64,000 nucleotides of DNA from Alcanivorax sp. (lineage in GTDB: Bacteria > Pseudomonadota > Gammaproteobacteria > Pseudomonadales > Alcanivoracaceae), in contig NZ_CP080267.1 of the NCBI RefSeq assembly GCF_019431375.1, positions 1,426,001-1,490,000 on the forward strand, given 5' to 3'. The translations under genes were made by a program, and so were the position numbers. Shown here in pieces: positions 27,245-35,999 of the stretch (the stretch's first letter is position 1; each line of letters starts with the position of its first letter). The notes below the pieces were generated by a model. It searched no databases. It saw only the letters and a program-made list of their open reading frames with translations, and was not told where the DNA came from.

Positions 27245-28274
27245 TACCGACTTCAGCTTCCTCTTCCTTGGCAGCCGGAGCCTCACTGGGATCAGGCAGC
27301 AGGCGGGCACGGATTTCCTGCTCGATTTCCTCGGCGATGGCCGGGTTCTCCCGCAGGAAATCACAGGCGTTCTGTTTGCCCTGGCCGATCTTGTCGCCCT
27401 TGTAGGCATACCAGGCACCGGATTTATCCACCAGCCCCTGCTGCACACCCAGGTCCAGGACTTCGCCCAGCTGGTTGATCCCCTGGCCGTAAAGAATCTG
27501 GAACTCGGCCTGACGGAACGGCGGTGATACCTTGTTCTTCACCACCTTGACCCGGGTTTCGTTACCGGTGACTTCATCCCCCTGTTTCACTGCCCCGATG
27601 CGACGAATATCCAGGCGCACGGAGGAGTAGAACTTGAGGGCATTACCGCCGGTGGTAGTTTCCGGGTTACCGAACATCACACCGATCTTCATACGGATCT
27701 GGTTGATGAACACCACCAGAGTATTGGCATTTTTCACGTTACCGGTGATCTTGCGCAGGGCCTGACTCATCAGACGAGCCTGCAGACCCACATGGGCATC
27801 GCCCATTTCACCTTCGATTTCCGCCTTGGGCACCAGGGCCGCCACGGAATCCACGATCACCACATCCACGGCGCCGGAACGTACCAGCATGTCGGTGATT
27901 TCCAGCGCCTGCTCGCCGGTGTCCGGCTGGGACACGATCAGGTCATCCACATTGACGCCCAGTTTTTCCGCGTAATCCGGGTCCAGCGCGTGCTCTGCAT
28001 CCACAAAGGCACAGGTGGCGCCTTTTTTCTGCGCCTGGGCAATCACACTGAGAGTCAGGGTGGTTTTACCGGAGGATTCCGGCCCGTAGATTTCCACGAT
28101 ACGCCCTTTCGGCAGACCGCCAATCCCCAGAGCGATGTCCAGTCCCAGAGAGCCGGTGGAAATGGACGGCATGCGCTCGCGCTTGCGATCGCCCATGCGC
28201 ATGACGGAACCCTTGCCGAATTGACGCTCGATCTGTGACAGCGCCGCAGACAGCGCCTTACCTTTATCGCTCAT
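27237..28274 (-). CDS. recA: Recombinase RecA
   Basis: A 345-residue DNA-dependent ATPase for strand exchange and LexA cleavage. Walker A is GPESSGKTT, Walker B VIVDSVAALVP, the L2 loop region GNALKFYSSVRLDIRR. The tail is acidic (EAPAAKEEEAEVGNE). The start MSDKGKALS has GAGGGG 6 bp upstream; ten in-frame codons before it are not used. Two LexA-type boxes lie 65-100 bp upstream. It forms an operon with recX. Confidence 0.98.
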   Translation of the reverse strand: MSDKGKALSAALSQIERQFGKGSVMRMGDRKRERMPSISTGSLGLDIALGIGGLPKGRIVEIYGPESSGKTTLTLSVIAQAQKKGATCAFVDAEHALDPDYAEKLGVNVDDLIVSQPDTGEQALEITDMLVRSGAVDVVIVDSVAALVPKAEIEGEMGDAHVGLQARLMSQALRKITGNVKNANTLVVFINQIRMKIGVMFGNPETTTGGNALKFYSSVRLDIRRIGAVKQGDEVTGNETRVKVVKNKVSPPFRQAEFQILYGQGINQLGEVLDLGVQQGLVDKSGAWYAYKGDKIGQGKQNACDFLRENPAIAEEIEQEIRARLLPDPSEAPAAKEEEAEVGNE

Positions 28275-28338
28275 GTGACCCCTCTCCGTTAACTGGTGCG
28301 TCATTCATTGACGGCGACCGTATTGTGCCTTGTCGGAT

Positions 28339-28354
28339 CTGACCTTTTAGTCAG
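28339..28354. promoter_or_regulatory. LexA-type SOS box, proximal copy, recA
   Basis: CTGACCTTTTAGTCAG fits CTG-N10-CAG with extra dyad symmetry (CTGAC/GTCAG). It lies 65 bp upstream of the recA start and 2 bp from the second box. Confidence 0.6.
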
Positions 28355-28356
28355 CA

Positions 28357-28372
28357 CTGACAATATGGACAG
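28357..28372. promoter_or_regulatory. LexA-type SOS box, distal copy, recA
   Basis: CTGACAATATGGACAG fits CTG-N10-CAG with an AT-rich centre. On the minus strand it contains TTGTCA, a possible -35, next to the box, as in E. coli recA where the operator overlaps the promoter. Confidence 0.65.
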
Positions 28373-28543
28373 TATTATGAACAGCTATTGCGGCTCATTG
28401 CAACCCCGCCAGCCGGGGCTGCTTGCAGGCTAATGCGGTATCAACGTCATCAGTGCGGTAAACCGTTGATTTTCCATGCCTGGCCCCTTGCAGGAAGCAT
28501 CGGCGATGCCTGGCAAGGAAGGCGTGCAAGATGTACCAGGCGT

Positions 28544-29062
28544 TCAATGCCCGGTGGATGAAAACGATTGTGGCGACTTCAGGCGCGCATTCAAGCCCCG
28601 AATGGCTTCCAGGATAGTCTGCTGACGGACGGCATTCCGGTCACCCGGAAAATGGAAACATTGCGCGTCGGCATGCCCATTCGGCTGCCCCCAGCCAATC
28701 CAGACCGTACCCACCGGCTTGTCCGGGGTGCCACCATCCGGGCCGGCGATGCCGGTCACCGCCATGCTTACCTGCCCACGGGAATGACGAAGCGCACCGA
28801 GCGCCATCTCCAGCGCCGTGTCTTCACTGACTGCACCGGTGCGCTCCAGCGTCGCGGCCTGCACCCCGAGCATGTCCTGCTTGGCCTCATTGGAGTACGT
28901 TACAAAGCCCCGCTCGAACCAGCGGGAAGAACCGGCAATGGCTGTCAGCGTCTGGGCAATGCCACCACCGGTGCAAGACTCAGCGGTGACCACCATGATG
29001 GACTGCTGTATCAGCTGCTCTGCCAGTTGCCGCGCGGCCTGGGCAATGTCGTCGTGATGCAC
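28544..29062 (-). CDS. pncC: Nicotinamide-nucleotide amidase (CinA C-terminal type)
   Basis: A 172-residue stand-alone CinA C-terminal domain. It deamidates NMN to NaMN in pyridine nucleotide recycling. Motifs: TAESCTGGGIAQTLTAIAGSS, FVTYSNEAK, SMAVTGIAGPDGGTPDKPVGTVWIG. A GTG start is supported by GGAG 5 bp upstream; 19 more codons are open before it. The recA-pncC order is shared with pseudomonads. The 240-bp gap to recA holds the SOS boxes. Confidence 0.92.
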   Translation of the reverse strand: MHHDDIAQAARQLAEQLIQQSIMVVTAESCTGGGIAQTLTAIAGSSRWFERGFVTYSNEAKQDMLGVQAATLERTGAVSEDTALEMALGALRHSRGQVSMAVTGIAGPDGGTPDKPVGTVWIGWGQPNGHADAQCFHFPGDRNAVRQQTILEAIRGLNARLKSPQSFSSTGH

Positions 29063-29132
29063 GGTGTCTCCGGGAATATCCTGCCAGCGAACCCGCAAGA
29101 TACCACTGCCCGCCCGCACCGCCCAAGGCGCG

Positions 29133-30485
29133 TTATTCCAGCTCTGCCAGCGAGGCCTCGAAATAATCCAGGAAACGCTGGATGTGCGGCAGGGTATCGC
29201 GACAACCGATGACCCCGAATTCCAGGCTGTCCTTGTAGCTCACCACGGTGATATTCAGCGCGTAACCGTGCAGCACAAGGGACACCGGGTAAGAGGCCAG
29301 CAACTCCGCGCCGTTGAAATACAGGGTTTCCTTCGGCCCCGGCACATTGGAGATCACCAGATTGAACATGGGGCTGACCCTGCCCGACAGGCCCGTCACC
29401 TGCCCCAGCGAGAGAGGCATATTGGTCATCACCGTATAGACGTCGATATCCGCCTTCTGCATTTCACCCAGACGGGTTTTCACCGCCTGCATGGATTCCT
29501 GAATGGCAACCAGCCGCCCCAGCGGGCTGGCAATGTGGGTGGCCAGGCTCACCTGCACTGTGGTGATGGCATTGCCGCCGCCTTCGGCCTGGTCAGCGCT
29601 ACGCAGTGACACCGGCACCTGAGCCACCAGCGGCTCCGCGGGCAAGGCATCCAGCGATTCCAGGTAACGACGCATGGCGCCACCACACATGGCCAGAAAA
29701 ATGTCGTTGACGGTGCCGTTGTGCTTTTTTGCGGCAGCCTTGATACGCGGCAGCGACCAGGACTGGGCGGCAAATCGGCGGGCGCCAGTGACGCGACGAT
29801 TCAGGACTGTCTTCGGAGCCCGGTAGATGGTTTTCACGTTGCTTTCTTTGGGCAAACGCAGCAGATCCACCAGTTGCCCGGCACCCCGGCGCACACTGCC
29901 CATGCCATCCAGCACACCCGCCTTGGCGGCCACGGCCACGTTTTTCTTACGCGGCTTTTTACGGCTGTCCCACTCCCCGGACCAGGGTGCCGGCAGACGC
30001 TCATCGGCACTGGAGGCAAAGCGCGACTGCATCAGATGCATACCGGCCATGCCATCCACCATAGAATGGTGCATCTTGGTGTAAAGGGCGAAGCGGTTGC
30101 CTTCCAACCCTTCGATCAGATAGCTCTCCCACAGGGGCCGACTCGGATCCAGACGTTGGGCATGCAGGCGCGACACCAGCGCCAGCAACTCCCGCACCCG
30201 CCCCGGACGCGGCAGCGCCGAATGGCGCACGTGGTAATCGATATCAAAATTCTTGTCGTCCACCCAGGTCGCATCCAGCCGACCCGGCAGGCGGGACTGG
30301 ATCTTCTGACTGAAGGGCCGGCACACCCCATCCACCTCAACCATGTAGCGATAGACGCTTTCCATGTAGTCGCTAGGGGCATCCTCCGGCACCGCGAACA
30401 GGGCCAGCCCCCCCACATGCATGGGCGTCTCGCGGGTTTCCATCATCAGCCAGCCGGAATCCATAATGGATAATTTTCGCGCCAT
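29133..30485 (-). CDS. Wax ester synthase/diacylglycerol acyltransferase (WS/DGAT)
   Basis: A 450-residue bifunctional acyltransferase that makes wax esters and triacylglycerol from acyl-CoA. The active-site motif HHxxxDG is at residues 139-145 (HHSMVDG), with PLWE, the NDIFLAMCGGAMRRYL stretch and NVPGPKETLYFNGAELL also conserved. AAGGAG 6 bp before MARKLSIMD fixes the start. In size and position beside pncC-recA it resembles Alcanivorax AtfA2, the reason for the genus guess. It lies on the cytoplasmic face of the membrane or lipid inclusions in known cases. Confidence 0.95.
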   Translation of the reverse strand: MARKLSIMDSGWLMMETRETPMHVGGLALFAVPEDAPSDYMESVYRYMVEVDGVCRPFSQKIQSRLPGRLDATWVDDKNFDIDYHVRHSALPRPGRVRELLALVSRLHAQRLDPSRPLWESYLIEGLEGNRFALYTKMHHSMVDGMAGMHLMQSRFASSADERLPAPWSGEWDSRKKPRKKNVAVAAKAGVLDGMGSVRRGAGQLVDLLRLPKESNVKTIYRAPKTVLNRRVTGARRFAAQSWSLPRIKAAAKKHNGTVNDIFLAMCGGAMRRYLESLDALPAEPLVAQVPVSLRSADQAEGGGNAITTVQVSLATHIASPLGRLVAIQESMQAVKTRLGEMQKADIDVYTVMTNMPLSLGQVTGLSGRVSPMFNLVISNVPGPKETLYFNGAELLASYPVSLVLHGYALNITVVSYKDSLEFGVIGCRDTLPHIQRFLDYFEASLAELE

Positions 30486-30518
30486 CCCGATCTCCTTATT
30501 GTTATGTGCCACAGGCAA

Positions 30519-30878
30519 GGTTCATCCTGCGGGAGAAATCTGCCAATAGCCAAATCATCCATATTCAAGACAAAACAGCATTATGAGATTCGTTGCTTTT
30601 GGTTATTGGCCAAGGCACAGCCGTTTACTTATTCGACGCCAACCATCCCGGGGCCTGGAGAACACTGGACAAAATATCCGGCTCTGCTAATCTCGCACCA
30701 TGAACCCGGTTCGCACAGTAATTGATGCCTCCGACGGCCCGACCCCGTCCCGCACTGCCAGCGCTTTCGCCCTGGTTGCGAGCACCCCTGCCTTTCTCTC
30801 CTGACGCCGAACACCCGACGGAAACCGGGGGTTCGGCGCCCCCGGCAAACACACCATTAACACCGTCAGGAGAACACC
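30519..30878. other. Gene-less leader region before rnk with a strong hairpin
   Basis: About 360 bp without a credible ORF separate the WS/DGAT start from rnk. An AT-rich half (30540-30690) should hold both promoters. At 30805-30838 CGCCGAACACCC pairs with GGGGGTTCGGCG (one mismatch), 40 bp before the rnk start; it could act in termination or mRNA control. Nothing else is seen. Confidence 0.5.
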
Positions 30879-31259
30879 ATGAATACGCTACCCCCGATCA
30901 CCGTCAGCACCGCCGACCGTGATCGCCTTTTTGCCGTGCTGGATAACTTCAAGGGCGACTCGGATCAGATCGATTATCTCTACAATGAACTGGCCCGCGC
31001 CCAGTTTGTTGAGGCTGATGCCATGCCGGAAGACGTGGTAACCCTGGGCAGCCGCTTGCGGTTTCGCAATGAAGCCAGCGGCAAGGAACACGAACGGGTA
31101 CTGACCCTGCCCCACGAGACACAGATCGTCAGCGACGCCATTTCCATTCTTACCCCAGCCGGAGCGGCCCTGCTGGGCCTGAAGGTGGGTGACGAGATAC
31201 GTTGGCCTCACCAGGGACATTTTTTGCGGTTACAGCTGCTGTCAGTAAGCCGGACATAA
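30879..31259 (+). CDS. rnk: Rnk-type regulator, GreA/GreB C-terminal domain
   Basis: A 126-residue protein of the Rnk family (regulator of nucleoside diphosphate kinase), related to the secondary-channel factors GreA/GreB. The N-terminal coiled segment is short (STADRDRLFAVLDNF); the FKBP-like C-terminal domain has VTLGSRLRFRNE, ERVLTLPHETQIVSDAISILTPAGAALLGLKVGDEIRW. It probably touches RNA polymerase. CAGGAG lies 6 bp upstream. A single-gene unit. Confidence 0.88.
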   Translation: MNTLPPITVSTADRDRLFAVLDNFKGDSDQIDYLYNELARAQFVEADAMPEDVVTLGSRLRFRNEASGKEHERVLTLPHETQIVSDAISILTPAGAALLGLKVGDEIRWPHQGHFLRLQLLSVSRT

Positions 31260-31331
31260 CGCCGGATAACCAGACCACAGTTTGATACGCTCTGACACTG
31301 ACTCACTCATACAACAACACAAGGACTGCTC

Positions 31332-32606
31332 ATGAAGATGGAAACCCTTGCCGTGCGTGCCGGCTTTCAGGTGGACCCCACCACCAAGGCGGTGGTGACG
31401 CCGATCTACCAGACCACGTCCTATGCCTTCGACAACACCCAGCACGGTGCGGATCTGTTTGACCTGAAGGTGCCCGGGAATATTTATACCCGCATCATGA
31501 ACCCCACCAATGCGGTGCTGGAAGAACGGGTCGCAGCCATGGAAGGGGGCGTCGGCGCCCTGGCGGTGGCCTCCGGCATGGCCGCCATCGAGTATGCGCT
31601 GGAAACCATTACCGAAGTCGGCGACAACATCGTCACCACCAGCAAACTCTACGGTGGCACCTACAACTTCTTTGCGCACAGCCTGCCGCGCCGCGGCATT
31701 GAAGCACGCTTTGTCAGCCATGATGATTTCGATGCGCTTGCCGCATCCATTGATGACAACACCAAGGCCGTCTTTTGCGAATCTGTGGGCAACCCCGCCG
31801 GCAATATTGTCGACATTGAACGCCTGGCCGAAGTGGCCCATCAGGCCGGCGTACCACTTATCGTCGACAATACCGTGGCCACGCCCTACCTGTGGCGGCC
31901 CATCGAGCACGGTGCGGATATCGTGGTCCACTCGTTGACCAAATATATGGGCGGGCACGGCAACTCCGTTGCAGGGGTGATTGTGGATTCCGGGAAATTC
32001 CCCTGGACCAAACACAAAGAGCGTTTTCGGGTACTGAACGAACCCGATCCGTCCTACCACGGTGTGGTCTACACCGAAGCCCTCGGTGAAGCGGCCTTCA
32101 TCGGCCGTGCCCGGGTGGCACCATTACGCAACACCGGCGCGGCCCTGAGCCCGTTCAATACCTTCCTGATTCTGCAGGGTATCGAAACCCTGCCGCTGCG
32201 CATGGATCGCCACTGCGAAAACGCCCAGAAAGTTGCCGAGTTCCTGCGCGACCACCCCCAGGTCAACTGGGTGAACTACGCAGGTCTGCCGGAAAGCCCG
32301 GACAATGAACTGGCGCAAAAATACATGAATGGTCGCGCGTCCGGGATTCTCAGCTTCGGCATTGAGGGCGGGCAGGAAGCCGGCGCCAAATTCATTGATG
32401 CGCTGCAACTGATCCTGCGACTGGTGAACATCGGCGATGCCCGTTCGCTGGCCTGTCACCCGGCCTCCACGACCCATCGTCAGCTGGATGACAAGGAACT
32501 GGCCAACGCCGGCGTCAGCCGCGAAATGGTGCGCCTGTCCATCGGTATCGAGCACATTGACGATATCCTGGCAGACATCAGCCAGGCCCTGGACGCCGCA
32601 CGCTAA
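31332..32606 (+). CDS. metY: O-acetyl/O-succinylhomoserine sulfhydrylase
   Basis: A 424-residue PLP enzyme of the Cys/Met family making homocysteine from activated homoserine and sulfide. The PLP lysine lies in VVHSLTKYMGGHGNS; substrate motifs YTRIMNPTNAVLEERVAAMEGG and CHPASTTHRQLDD are present. The length and the ERVAAMEGGVGALAVASGMAA segment match the O-acetylhomoserine group, but succinyl use is possible. AAGGA lies 8 bp upstream. No other sulfur gene is adjacent. Confidence 0.9.
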   Translation: MKMETLAVRAGFQVDPTTKAVVTPIYQTTSYAFDNTQHGADLFDLKVPGNIYTRIMNPTNAVLEERVAAMEGGVGALAVASGMAAIEYALETITEVGDNIVTTSKLYGGTYNFFAHSLPRRGIEARFVSHDDFDALAASIDDNTKAVFCESVGNPAGNIVDIERLAEVAHQAGVPLIVDNTVATPYLWRPIEHGADIVVHSLTKYMGGHGNSVAGVIVDSGKFPWTKHKERFRVLNEPDPSYHGVVYTEALGEAAFIGRARVAPLRNTGAALSPFNTFLILQGIETLPLRMDRHCENAQKVAEFLRDHPQVNWVNYAGLPESPDNELAQKYMNGRASGILSFGIEGGQEAGAKFIDALQLILRLVNIGDARSLACHPASTTHRQLDDKELANAGVSREMVRLSIGIEHIDDILADISQALDAAR

Positions 32607-32659
32607 AACAAGGCATAACGCGGCACCACCGGTAATGACAGGCAAATTCTCAGAAGCGC

Positions 32660-32694
32660 CGTTGGAGCTTTGCTCGCAAAGCGAAGCTTCAACG
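32660..32694. repeat. REP-like unit (GTTGGAGC type)
   Basis: CGTTGGAGCTTTGCTCGCAA followed by AGCGAAGCTTCAACG is a near-perfect dyad. It lies after the sulfhydrylase gene, in the 175-bp gap before the convergent NYN gene. Confidence 0.65.
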
Positions 32695-32782
32695 GTACCT
32701 GCCACCGCTGAAGATCAGTACCATTCAGCCCGGCTCGCCGCCCCTCATCTCAACAGAATACACGCGCCAGCAAGATGCCTCC

Positions 32783-33256
32783 CTACAACAGAAGGTCGTC
32801 GCCGATCGGGTGATACGCCGAGGCGCTGTCGATCAGGGAACGCGCCGTCAGCGATTCCACCCCGTAAACCTCTGTTCGCACACCGGGGGCAACGTTGATG
32901 CGCTCCAGCAGCACATCAAAATCACCATCACCGGATAGCAACACCACGGTGTCCACCTGCGGCGCCAGAGTCATCACATCCACGGCAATGCCCACATCCC
33001 AGTCGCCCTTGCTGGAACCATCGCTGCGCTGGATATAGGGCTTGAGCTTTACGGTGAAACCAATGTGCTTGAGGGCATCCTGGAATTTGGTCTGTCCGTC
33101 ATCACCACGATGGGTGGCATAGGCAATGGCATGAACAATTTCACCTTGCTCAGAAAGCTGTTTCCAGAGACCGCGGTAATTGAATTGGCGGCCATAGGCC
33201 TGGCGGGTGGTGTAATAGATGTTCTGAACGTCGGCGAAGACTGCGATGCGGGTCAT
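32783..33256 (-). CDS. NYN-domain (LabA-like) putative ribonuclease
   Basis: A 157-residue PIN-like fold protein. Acidic catalytic residues appear in FADVQNIYY, KGDWDVGIAVDVMTL and LLSGDGDFDVLLERI. Relatives act on RNA or in regulation; the target is unknown. GGAG 7 bp before MTRIAVFAD marks the start, and 45 upstream in-frame codons are ignored. Its 5' end is about 95 bp from the LysR gene stop on the same strand. Confidence 0.87.
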   Translation of the reverse strand: MTRIAVFADVQNIYYTTRQAYGRQFNYRGLWKQLSEQGEIVHAIAYATHRGDDGQTKFQDALKHIGFTVKLKPYIQRSDGSSKGDWDVGIAVDVMTLAPQVDTVVLLSGDGDFDVLLERINVAPGVRTEVYGVESLTARSLIDSASAYHPIGDDLLL

Positions 33257-33350
33257 GCCATGACTCCAGATCGGCAGGCCGTTTTCTTGCCCCAATGCTC
33301 GGCACAACAAGAAAAGACACCTGCACGGAAAGTGTCGAATAACGAGGCGT

Positions 33351-34256
33351 TCATTCCTCGTCAAAGGAGATGTAGTAATTTTCCAGTTCATCTATCAGGG
33401 TACGCACTGCCGGGAGCATGCCCCTGCGGCAAGGGTAAACCACATGAATAATATCCCGATGAGGTTGCCAATCCGGCAGCAGATGAACCAGCTCTCCACT
33501 CTCTAGCTGCTCCTGCACCGTCAGAACCGGTAGCTGCACAGCCCCGACACCGGCCATGGCTACCCGTCTCAGGGCAATCATGTCGTCTGTCACCAGTTTG
33601 GGTTGATGGTGAATAATTGCCTTGCTGTCGTCCGGTCCATTCAGCACCCAGCGATGCTCCGTCTGTGTGGTGGTCAGACTGAGACTGGGCCAATCATGCA
33701 AATCTGCCGGGGCTGCCGGGGTGCCATGCTTTTCGATCAGGGCAGGACTGGCTACCAGAGCCAGTCCGCGATCAGAAAGCACTTTCAACTCCAGATCCTT
33801 TACCTCCAGCGGTGGCGGACGAACCCGTACCGCCACATCTATCCCTTCATTAAGAACATCAACCCGACGGTTGGTGGCTTCCAGAGAGATGGTGATCTTT
33901 GGATAGCGAGCCATGAAATCTGCCAGAAAGGCGCCGATATGCACGTGCAGCAATGTGATCGGGCAGGTCATCCGAATGACCCCGCGCGGCTCGGACTGCA
34001 CACTGTCAATCGCTTCCTGTGCCGCTTCCGCTTCCACCAGCATGGCCTTGCAATGCTCGTAGAAGGTTTCGCCAATCTCGGTAATGGAAAAGCGCCGGGT
34101 CGATCGGTTGATCAATCGCACCCCGAGCCGTTCTTCCAGCGCCGCTACTCGACGACTGAGTTTGGATTTGGGCACACCAATGGCGCGACTGGCCGGGGCG
34201 AAACCACCATGGGTGACCGACTGGGCGAAGTAGTAGAGGTCATTAAGGTTTTGCAT
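33351..34256 (-). CDS. LysR-family transcriptional regulator
   Basis: A 301-residue regulator. The winged HTH is residues 1-60 (YYFAQSVTHGGFAPASRAIGVPKSKLSRRVAALEERLGVRLINRSTRR) and the periplasmic-binding-like effector domain follows. It is divergent from the pirin-ycaC pair with a 111-bp AT-rich gap, the usual arrangement for a LysR protein and its target. This and the type of target suggest oxidative or electrophile stress sensing, as inference. Confidence 0.92.
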   Translation of the reverse strand: MQNLNDLYYFAQSVTHGGFAPASRAIGVPKSKLSRRVAALEERLGVRLINRSTRRFSITEIGETFYEHCKAMLVEAEAAQEAIDSVQSEPRGVIRMTCPITLLHVHIGAFLADFMARYPKITISLEATNRRVDVLNEGIDVAVRVRPPPLEVKDLELKVLSDRGLALVASPALIEKHGTPAAPADLHDWPSLSLTTTQTEHRWVLNGPDDSKAIIHHQPKLVTDDMIALRRVAMAGVGAVQLPVLTVQEQLESGELVHLLPDWQPHRDIIHVVYPCRRGMLPAVRTLIDELENYYISFDEE

Positions 34257-34367
34257 ATTCGAACGCTATTGTCTCACTGATGGAACACTATAAGACTTTT
34301 TTGCCTACTACACAGCCCAATGTCCCAGCAATACCATCTAGAAAATCCTGATGATACTTGCTAAATC

Positions 34368-35243
34368 ATGAAACAGATTCTTGGCATCTACTCCGCGCCC
34401 AACCCCCACTGGGTGGGCGACGGTTTCCCGGTTCGCTCGCTGTTTTCCTACGACAGCCATGGAAAACAGCTGAGCCCGTTCCTGCTGCTCGACTATGCCG
34501 GTCCGGCCCATTTCCCGCCAGCCAGCAAACCCCGGGGCGTCGGCCAGCACCCGCATCGGGGCTTCGAGACGGTGACCATCGTCTACAAGGGCGAGGTTGC
34601 CCACCAGGATTCCACCGGCGAAGGCGGCATCATAGGCCCGGGCGATGTCCAGTGGATGACCGCTGGTGCCGGCATCCTCCATGAAGAATTCCACTCTCAC
34701 GCTTTTACCGAGTCTGGCGGAGAACTGGAAATGGTTCAGTTATGGGTCAATCTGCCCGCGCGGGACAAGACAAGATGACGCCGCCACGCTATCAGGCCAT
34801 CACGGATCAAAGCATCCCTGCTGTCCAGCTGCCCAACAAGGCCGGCACGCTCCGGGTGATAGCCGGGGATTATCAGTCACAAACCGGACCCGCCAACACC
34901 TTTACTCCCATGCATGTCTGGGACCTGGCACTGAACAGCAACGGCATCGCCGAACTGGAAGTACCGGAAGGCTGGCATAGCGCGGTTGTGGTGCTCAAAG
35001 GGACCGTTGAAATCAATCGCAACACCGTAATGCGTGATGCCCAGATGGCCCTGCTCTCCCAAGGGACAGCACCTTTGTCTGGAGGCCAACGGGCCGGCCC
35101 GCATACTCATCATCCTCAGTGGCGAGCCCATTGCAGAGCCCATCGTCGGCTACGGACCCTTTGTGATGAATACACAACAGGAAATTCGCGACGCTGTCCG
35201 CGATTTCAATAGCGGCACCTTCGGAAAAATAGATCGTAAATGA
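34368..35243 (+). pseudogene. Pirin-family protein, broken by two frameshifts
   Basis: The three frames together give an intact pirin of about 289 residues (cupin; GVGQHPHRGFETVTIVYKGEVAHQDS with the iron His ligands, HEEFHS). Frame 1 runs to TGA at 34776-34778, where ACAAG is duplicated in tandem (34765-34774, 5 bp). The second frame starts on ATG 34775 (ATGA overlap). A single extra G in the run at 35063-35065 then shifts to the frame ending at 35243. Removing both insertions restores one frame. The gene is either a young pseudogene or affected by sequencing errors. Confidence 0.85.
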
Positions 35244-35311
35244 TTTCCCGCCATATGAATTGGCGACATTAACCGGGGCATGAAAGCCCTCTTTCACCAA
35301 GGAGACTCACC

Positions 35312-35938
35312 ATGGGCAAGCAATACAATCGCCTTCGCAAAGACGACGCTGCCGTTCTTCTGGTCGACCACCAGGCCGGCCTTCTGTCACTGGTTCGGGA
35401 CATTGACCCGGACAAGTTCAAGAACAATGTGCTGGCACTGGCCGATCTGGCCAAGTACTTCAACCTGCCTACTATTCTGACCACCAGCTTCGAAGATGGC
35501 CCCAATGGCCCGCTGGTCCCCGAACTGAAAGAAATCTTCCCCGATGCGCCGTACATCGCACGTCCGGGCCAGATCAATGCCTGGGACAACGAAGACTTCG
35601 TCAACGCTGTCAAAGCCACCGGCAAGAAGCAGCTGATCATCGCTGGTGTAGTGACCGAGGTCTGCGTGGCCTTCCCTGCCCTGTCCGCACTGGAAGAAGA
35701 TTTTGAAGTCTTCATCGTGACCGATGCATCCGGCACCTTTAATCCCATGACCCGTGATGCGGCCTGGACACGCATGACCGAAGCCGGCGCCCAGCTGATG
35801 ACCTGGTTCGGCACCGCCTGTGAGCTGCACCGTGACTGGCGCAATGACATCGAAGGGCTGGGAACCCTGTTCTCCAACCACATTCCGGATTACCGTAATC
35901 TGATGACCAGCTACTTCACCCTCACCGAAGGGAAGTAA
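35312..35938 (+). CDS. ycaC: YcaC-type isochorismatase-family hydrolase
   Basis: A 208-residue cysteine hydrolase of the isochorismatase superfamily. The sequence follows E. coli YcaC almost residue by residue: AAVLLVDHQAGLLSLVRDI with the catalytic Asp, and IAGVVTEVCVAFPALSA with the catalytic Cys. The substrate of YcaC is unknown. It is 68 bp downstream of the pirin frames and ends in its own terminator. The LysR gene upstream probably controls it. Confidence 0.93.
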   Translation: MGKQYNRLRKDDAAVLLVDHQAGLLSLVRDIDPDKFKNNVLALADLAKYFNLPTILTTSFEDGPNGPLVPELKEIFPDAPYIARPGQINAWDNEDFVNAVKATGKKQLIIAGVVTEVCVAFPALSALEEDFEVFIVTDASGTFNPMTRDAAWTRMTEAGAQLMTWFGTACELHRDWRNDIEGLGTLFSNHIPDYRNLMTSYFTLTEGK

Positions 35939-35945
35939 GCCCGCC

Positions 35946-35970
35946 GGCCCCGCTTCGCGGGGCCTTTTTC
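35946..35970 (+). terminator. Intrinsic terminator of ycaC
   Basis: GGCCCCGC-TTCG-CGGGGCC followed by TTTTTC. A short stem with a stable UUCG loop 8 bp after the ycaC stop. Confidence 0.9.
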
Positions 35971-35999
35971 TTTCCCCCCCGATAGCCACAGGAGTGGAC

